Assembly (NCBI GenBank): GCA_963714145.1
Contig: OY970235.1
Coordinates: 1,674,001-1,738,000 of the forward strand
Origin: JBBWZH01 sp035544115
Lineage (GTDB): Bacteria > Actinomycetota > Actinomycetes > Mycobacteriales > CADCTP01
Reading direction: 5' to 3'
DNA length: 64,000 bases
Below the pieces are notes generated by a model. That model was not told the DNA's origin. It made no database searches and saw nothing but the letters and a program-made list of their open reading frames with translations. This document shows positions 61,978 to 64,000 of this stretch, piece after piece; positions within the stretch are counted from its first letter, which is position 1; each line of letters starts with the position of its first letter. The position numbers and the translations under genes were made by a program.

Positions 61978-64000
61978 TCACCGCCCTGGTCGTCGAGCCG
62001 GTTCCGCCGGAGCGGCCGGGTCGGCGAGGAACGCGCCGTGCGGGCCGAGGTCGGAAGACCGCAGCAGGCGGGCCTCGCGCTGGTACTGGCGGGCGACGCC
62101 GCGGACGACGTCGCGCATGGTGATGGCGGCGCCGGCGGAGTCGGCGGCGGCCAGGGCTGCGCTGCGCGCGGCGCCGACGATCCCGGCGCCGGTCATGTCC
62201 AAACGGGACAGTGCCTCGAAGTCCACATCGGACTCGACCGGGGCCTCGGCCGGGAACGCCAGTTGCCACAGCCGGCGGCGCTCGGGCAGGCCGGGGCGGG
62301 CGAAGTGGACGGCGAAGTGGAAGCGGCGGGTGAATGCCGGGTCGATGTTCTCCTTCAGGTTGCTGGCCAGCACGACCAGCGCGTCGCTGTTCTCCAGCCG
62401 CTGCAGCAGGTAGCCGACCTCGAGGTTGGCGTACCGGTCGGTGCCGTGCTTCACGTCGCCGCGCTTGCCGAACAGCGCGTCCGCCTCGTCGAAGAACAGC
62501 ACCGCCTGGCTGTCCTCGGCCTGCCGGAACGCCTCCTCCAGGTTCTTCTCGGTCTCGCCGACCCACTTGGAGACCAGCTGGGACAGGTCGATGCAGAGCA
62601 ACTCCAGGCCGAGCATGCCGGCCAGCACCTCGGCGGACAGCGTCTTGCCGGTGCCCGGTTCGCCGGTGAACAGGACCTTGACGCCGGCGTCGCCGGCCCG
62701 GCGGCGGAATCCCCACGCCTCGGCCACCCGGGGCCAGGTACGGAACGCGGCGCCGATCTCCAGCACGTGCCGGTACTGCTCCGGCGGCAGCACCAGGTCC
62801 GCCGGCGTGCGCCGCGGCGTGACCGACCGCGCGTGCCCGGAGCTGCGGCCCCGGGTGACGGTTGCGACGGCGGGCGCGATCTGGTCGGCGAGGGGGGCGG
62901 GGCGGCCGTTGCCGGCGAAGCGGGCGCCCGCGTCGGCCACGGCGGCGACCGCGCGCAACTCCTCGCCGCTCATCCGGTAGCGGGCCGCCAGGTCGGTCAC
63001 CGCGCCGGTGCCGAGCGCCGGCAGCGCGGCCGACCACATCGCCCGGCGCTGGGCGTAGTCGGGCACCGGCACGTCCAGTTCGGCGTACGCGCGGGCGGCG
63101 AGCAGCGCGGTCGGGCGGTAAGCGGCGGTGCCGGTGAGGACGGCCGGCAGCCGGCAGCCGGCGAGCAGGTCCAGCGCCGGTCCGGCGAGCTGCTCGGCCG
63201 GGACCCACAGCAGCGCGTTCAGCTCGGCCGCCACCCGGGCCTCGGTACGCAACTGGTCCGGGTCGCCGTCGGGCGCGGTGAACCGGCGTACCGGCCGGCC
63301 GGCGTGGGCGGCCAGCGCGAGCACCGCGTCCCGCTGCACCGGCGCCGGGCCGCCCCACAGGCCGATCAGGTCGAGCTGCCCGGAGTTGACCGCGGCCGCG
63401 AGCCGGCGCAGCGCGGCCTCGGGCAGCTGCGGCGGCGGCCGGAAGCCGGCCGGCGCAAGCACCTCGCCCGGGTCGGCGCCGAGCAGGTCGGCCGTGCCTG
63501 CACCGGCCAGCAGGAAGTCCGCCACCCCGGGCCCGAGCACCAGCTCCTCGCCCAGGCCGACCGGCGCGGCGGCGGCCGGGCGCAGCAGGCCGTACCGGCG
63601 CAGCGGACCGGCCGGGCCGAGCAGCCGGCGCAGCGCGACCCGGTCGGCCGGCGAGTGGCCGAGCACGGCCAGCAGCAGTTCCACGCTGGGCAGCCGCCGG
63701 TTGAGGTCGTCCACGATGTACGCGTACGTGCGGCTCCAGCCGGCGTCCAGCTCGGGGGCGGCGATCAGGGCGAGCACGTCGAGCTCGGCCGGGCCGAGCC
63801 GGAACCGCCGGGCCAGCGCGTCCAGCGGCAGCACCGCGCCGATGGCCGCCGCGCGGCGCCGCAGCGCGCGCTCCACCGCGGGCTCCGGGGCCGGGTCGGG
63901 CCGGTCCGGCCTGCCGTCAGGTTCGAGCACCGCGGCGGTCCGGTCGAGCAGCAGCGCGATCTCCTCGCCGCTGACGCAGAACGGCACCAGGTCGGGCCGG
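61978..64000 (-). CDS. AAA+ ATPase associated with eCIS clusters (5' end cut by window)
   Basis: At least 674 residues; the frame is open to the right edge (a GTG at 63987 is in frame, but the true start may be outside). The N-terminal half is a helical domain (RRFRLGPAELDVLALIAAPELD) and a degenerate first ATPase unit. The C-terminal half is a full AAA+ module: Walker A GEPGTGKTLSAEVLAG, ELLCIDLSQLVSKWVGETEKN, Walker B AVLFFDEADALFGKRGD, and sensor/Arg-finger region VLASNLKENIDPAFTRRF. Such ATPases are a regular part of actinobacterial eCIS loci, with a likely role in particle or cargo remodelling. It precedes the toxin with a 4-nt gap. Confidence 0.93.
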   Translation of the reverse strand, partial: RPDLVPFCVSGEEIALLLDRTAAVLEPDGRPDRPDPAPEPAVERALRRRAAAIGAVLPLDALARRFRLGPAELDVLALIAAPELDAGWSRTYAYIVDDLNRRLPSVELLLAVLGHSPADRVALRRLLGPAGPLRRYGLLRPAAAAPVGLGEELVLGPGVADFLLAGAGTADLLGADPGEVLAPAGFRPPPQLPEAALRRLAAAVNSGQLDLIGLWGGPAPVQRDAVLALAAHAGRPVRRFTAPDGDPDQLRTEARVAAELNALLWVPAEQLAGPALDLLAGCRLPAVLTGTAAYRPTALLAARAYAELDVPVPDYAQRRAMWSAALPALGTGAVTDLAARYRMSGEELRAVAAVADAGARFAGNGRPAPLADQIAPAVATVTRGRSSGHARSVTPRRTPADLVLPPEQYRHVLEIGAAFRTWPRVAEAWGFRRRAGDAGVKVLFTGEPGTGKTLSAEVLAGMLGLELLCIDLSQLVSKWVGETEKNLEEAFRQAEDSQAVLFFDEADALFGKRGDVKHGTDRYANLEVGYLLQRLENSDALVVLASNLKENIDPAFTRRFHFAVHFARPGLPERRRLWQLAFPAEAPVESDVDFEALSRLDMTGAGIVGAARSAALAAADSAGAAITMRDVVRGVARQYQREARLLRSSDLGPHGAFLADPAAPAEPARRPGR

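Noticed and set aside
1..64000. CRISPR arrays, rRNA genes, intact tRNAs
   Set aside because: No regularly spaced repeats beyond the short tandems reported, no rRNA-like blocks, and only partial tRNA ends were seen by eye.

Overview
The window is high-GC actinomycete DNA. Gene style (GTG/TTG starts, 4-nt stop/start overlaps), XRE–DUF397 regulators, a DUF2637 membrane protein, a replication-relaxation protein and cargo typical of extracellular contractile injection systems (eCIS) all point that way. A Micromonosporaceae-like host is plausible but is inference only. No CRISPR array, rRNA or intact tRNA was seen.

Layout. (a) 1–7.8 kb: a large gene broken by one in-frame TGA; a degraded IS5-type transposase next to an intact-looking group II intron with its reverse transcriptase; a possible 39-residue ORF; and a two-gene unit encoding a protein with the eCIS-cargo motif plus two annexin repeats, followed by a carboxypeptidase-regulatory-like protein. 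(b) 8.0–9.7 kb: a complete IS1380-family element with a 5-bp target duplication. (c) 9.7–33.4 kb: an integrative-element-like region. It holds tandem 11-bp repeats, DUF2637 and accessory genes, a lower-GC defence cassette (ApeA-like HEPN protein plus HNH nuclease) between two copies of a hairpin element, a minus-strand glycan-biosynthesis operon of about 9 kb, XRE/DUF397 regulators, an IS1634-family element with a 40-bp target duplication, a replication-relaxation protein and a large serine integrase. The integrase frame runs through a tRNA-Lys 3' half. No FtsK/TraB-type transfer gene was found, so the element is mobilisable, partial or an island. (d) 33.4–51 kb: chromosome-like metabolism. 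A Tat-exported amidohydrolase leads a branched-chain-type ABC importer operon in which permease and ATPase (LivM–LivG) are one polypeptide. After it come small enzymes (YCII, PPOX, VOC, monooxygenase-like, GNAT, endonuclease V) and pseudogenes. A tRNA-Leu 3' fragment lies at 51.37 kb. (e) 51.8–54.4 kb: an IS21-family element (frameshifted istA, intact istB) with a 5-bp target duplication. (f) 54.5–64 kb: a large LuxR-type ATPase regulator, then a minus-strand eCIS-type group: AAA+ ATPase (cut by the window edge), a 1,202-residue polymorphic toxin and a SUKH (SMI1/KNR4) immunity protein.

How the parts fit. eCIS-type cargo sits near both ends of the window, about 50 kb apart. The space between has accumulated at least three insertion sequences with clear target duplications, a group II intron, tRNA-derived attachment fragments and several truncated genes. 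The main candidates for something new are the annexin-bearing eCIS-type protein with two canonical calcium sites, the repeat-bounded ApeA/HNH cassette, and the LivM–LivG fusion with its long repetitive linker.
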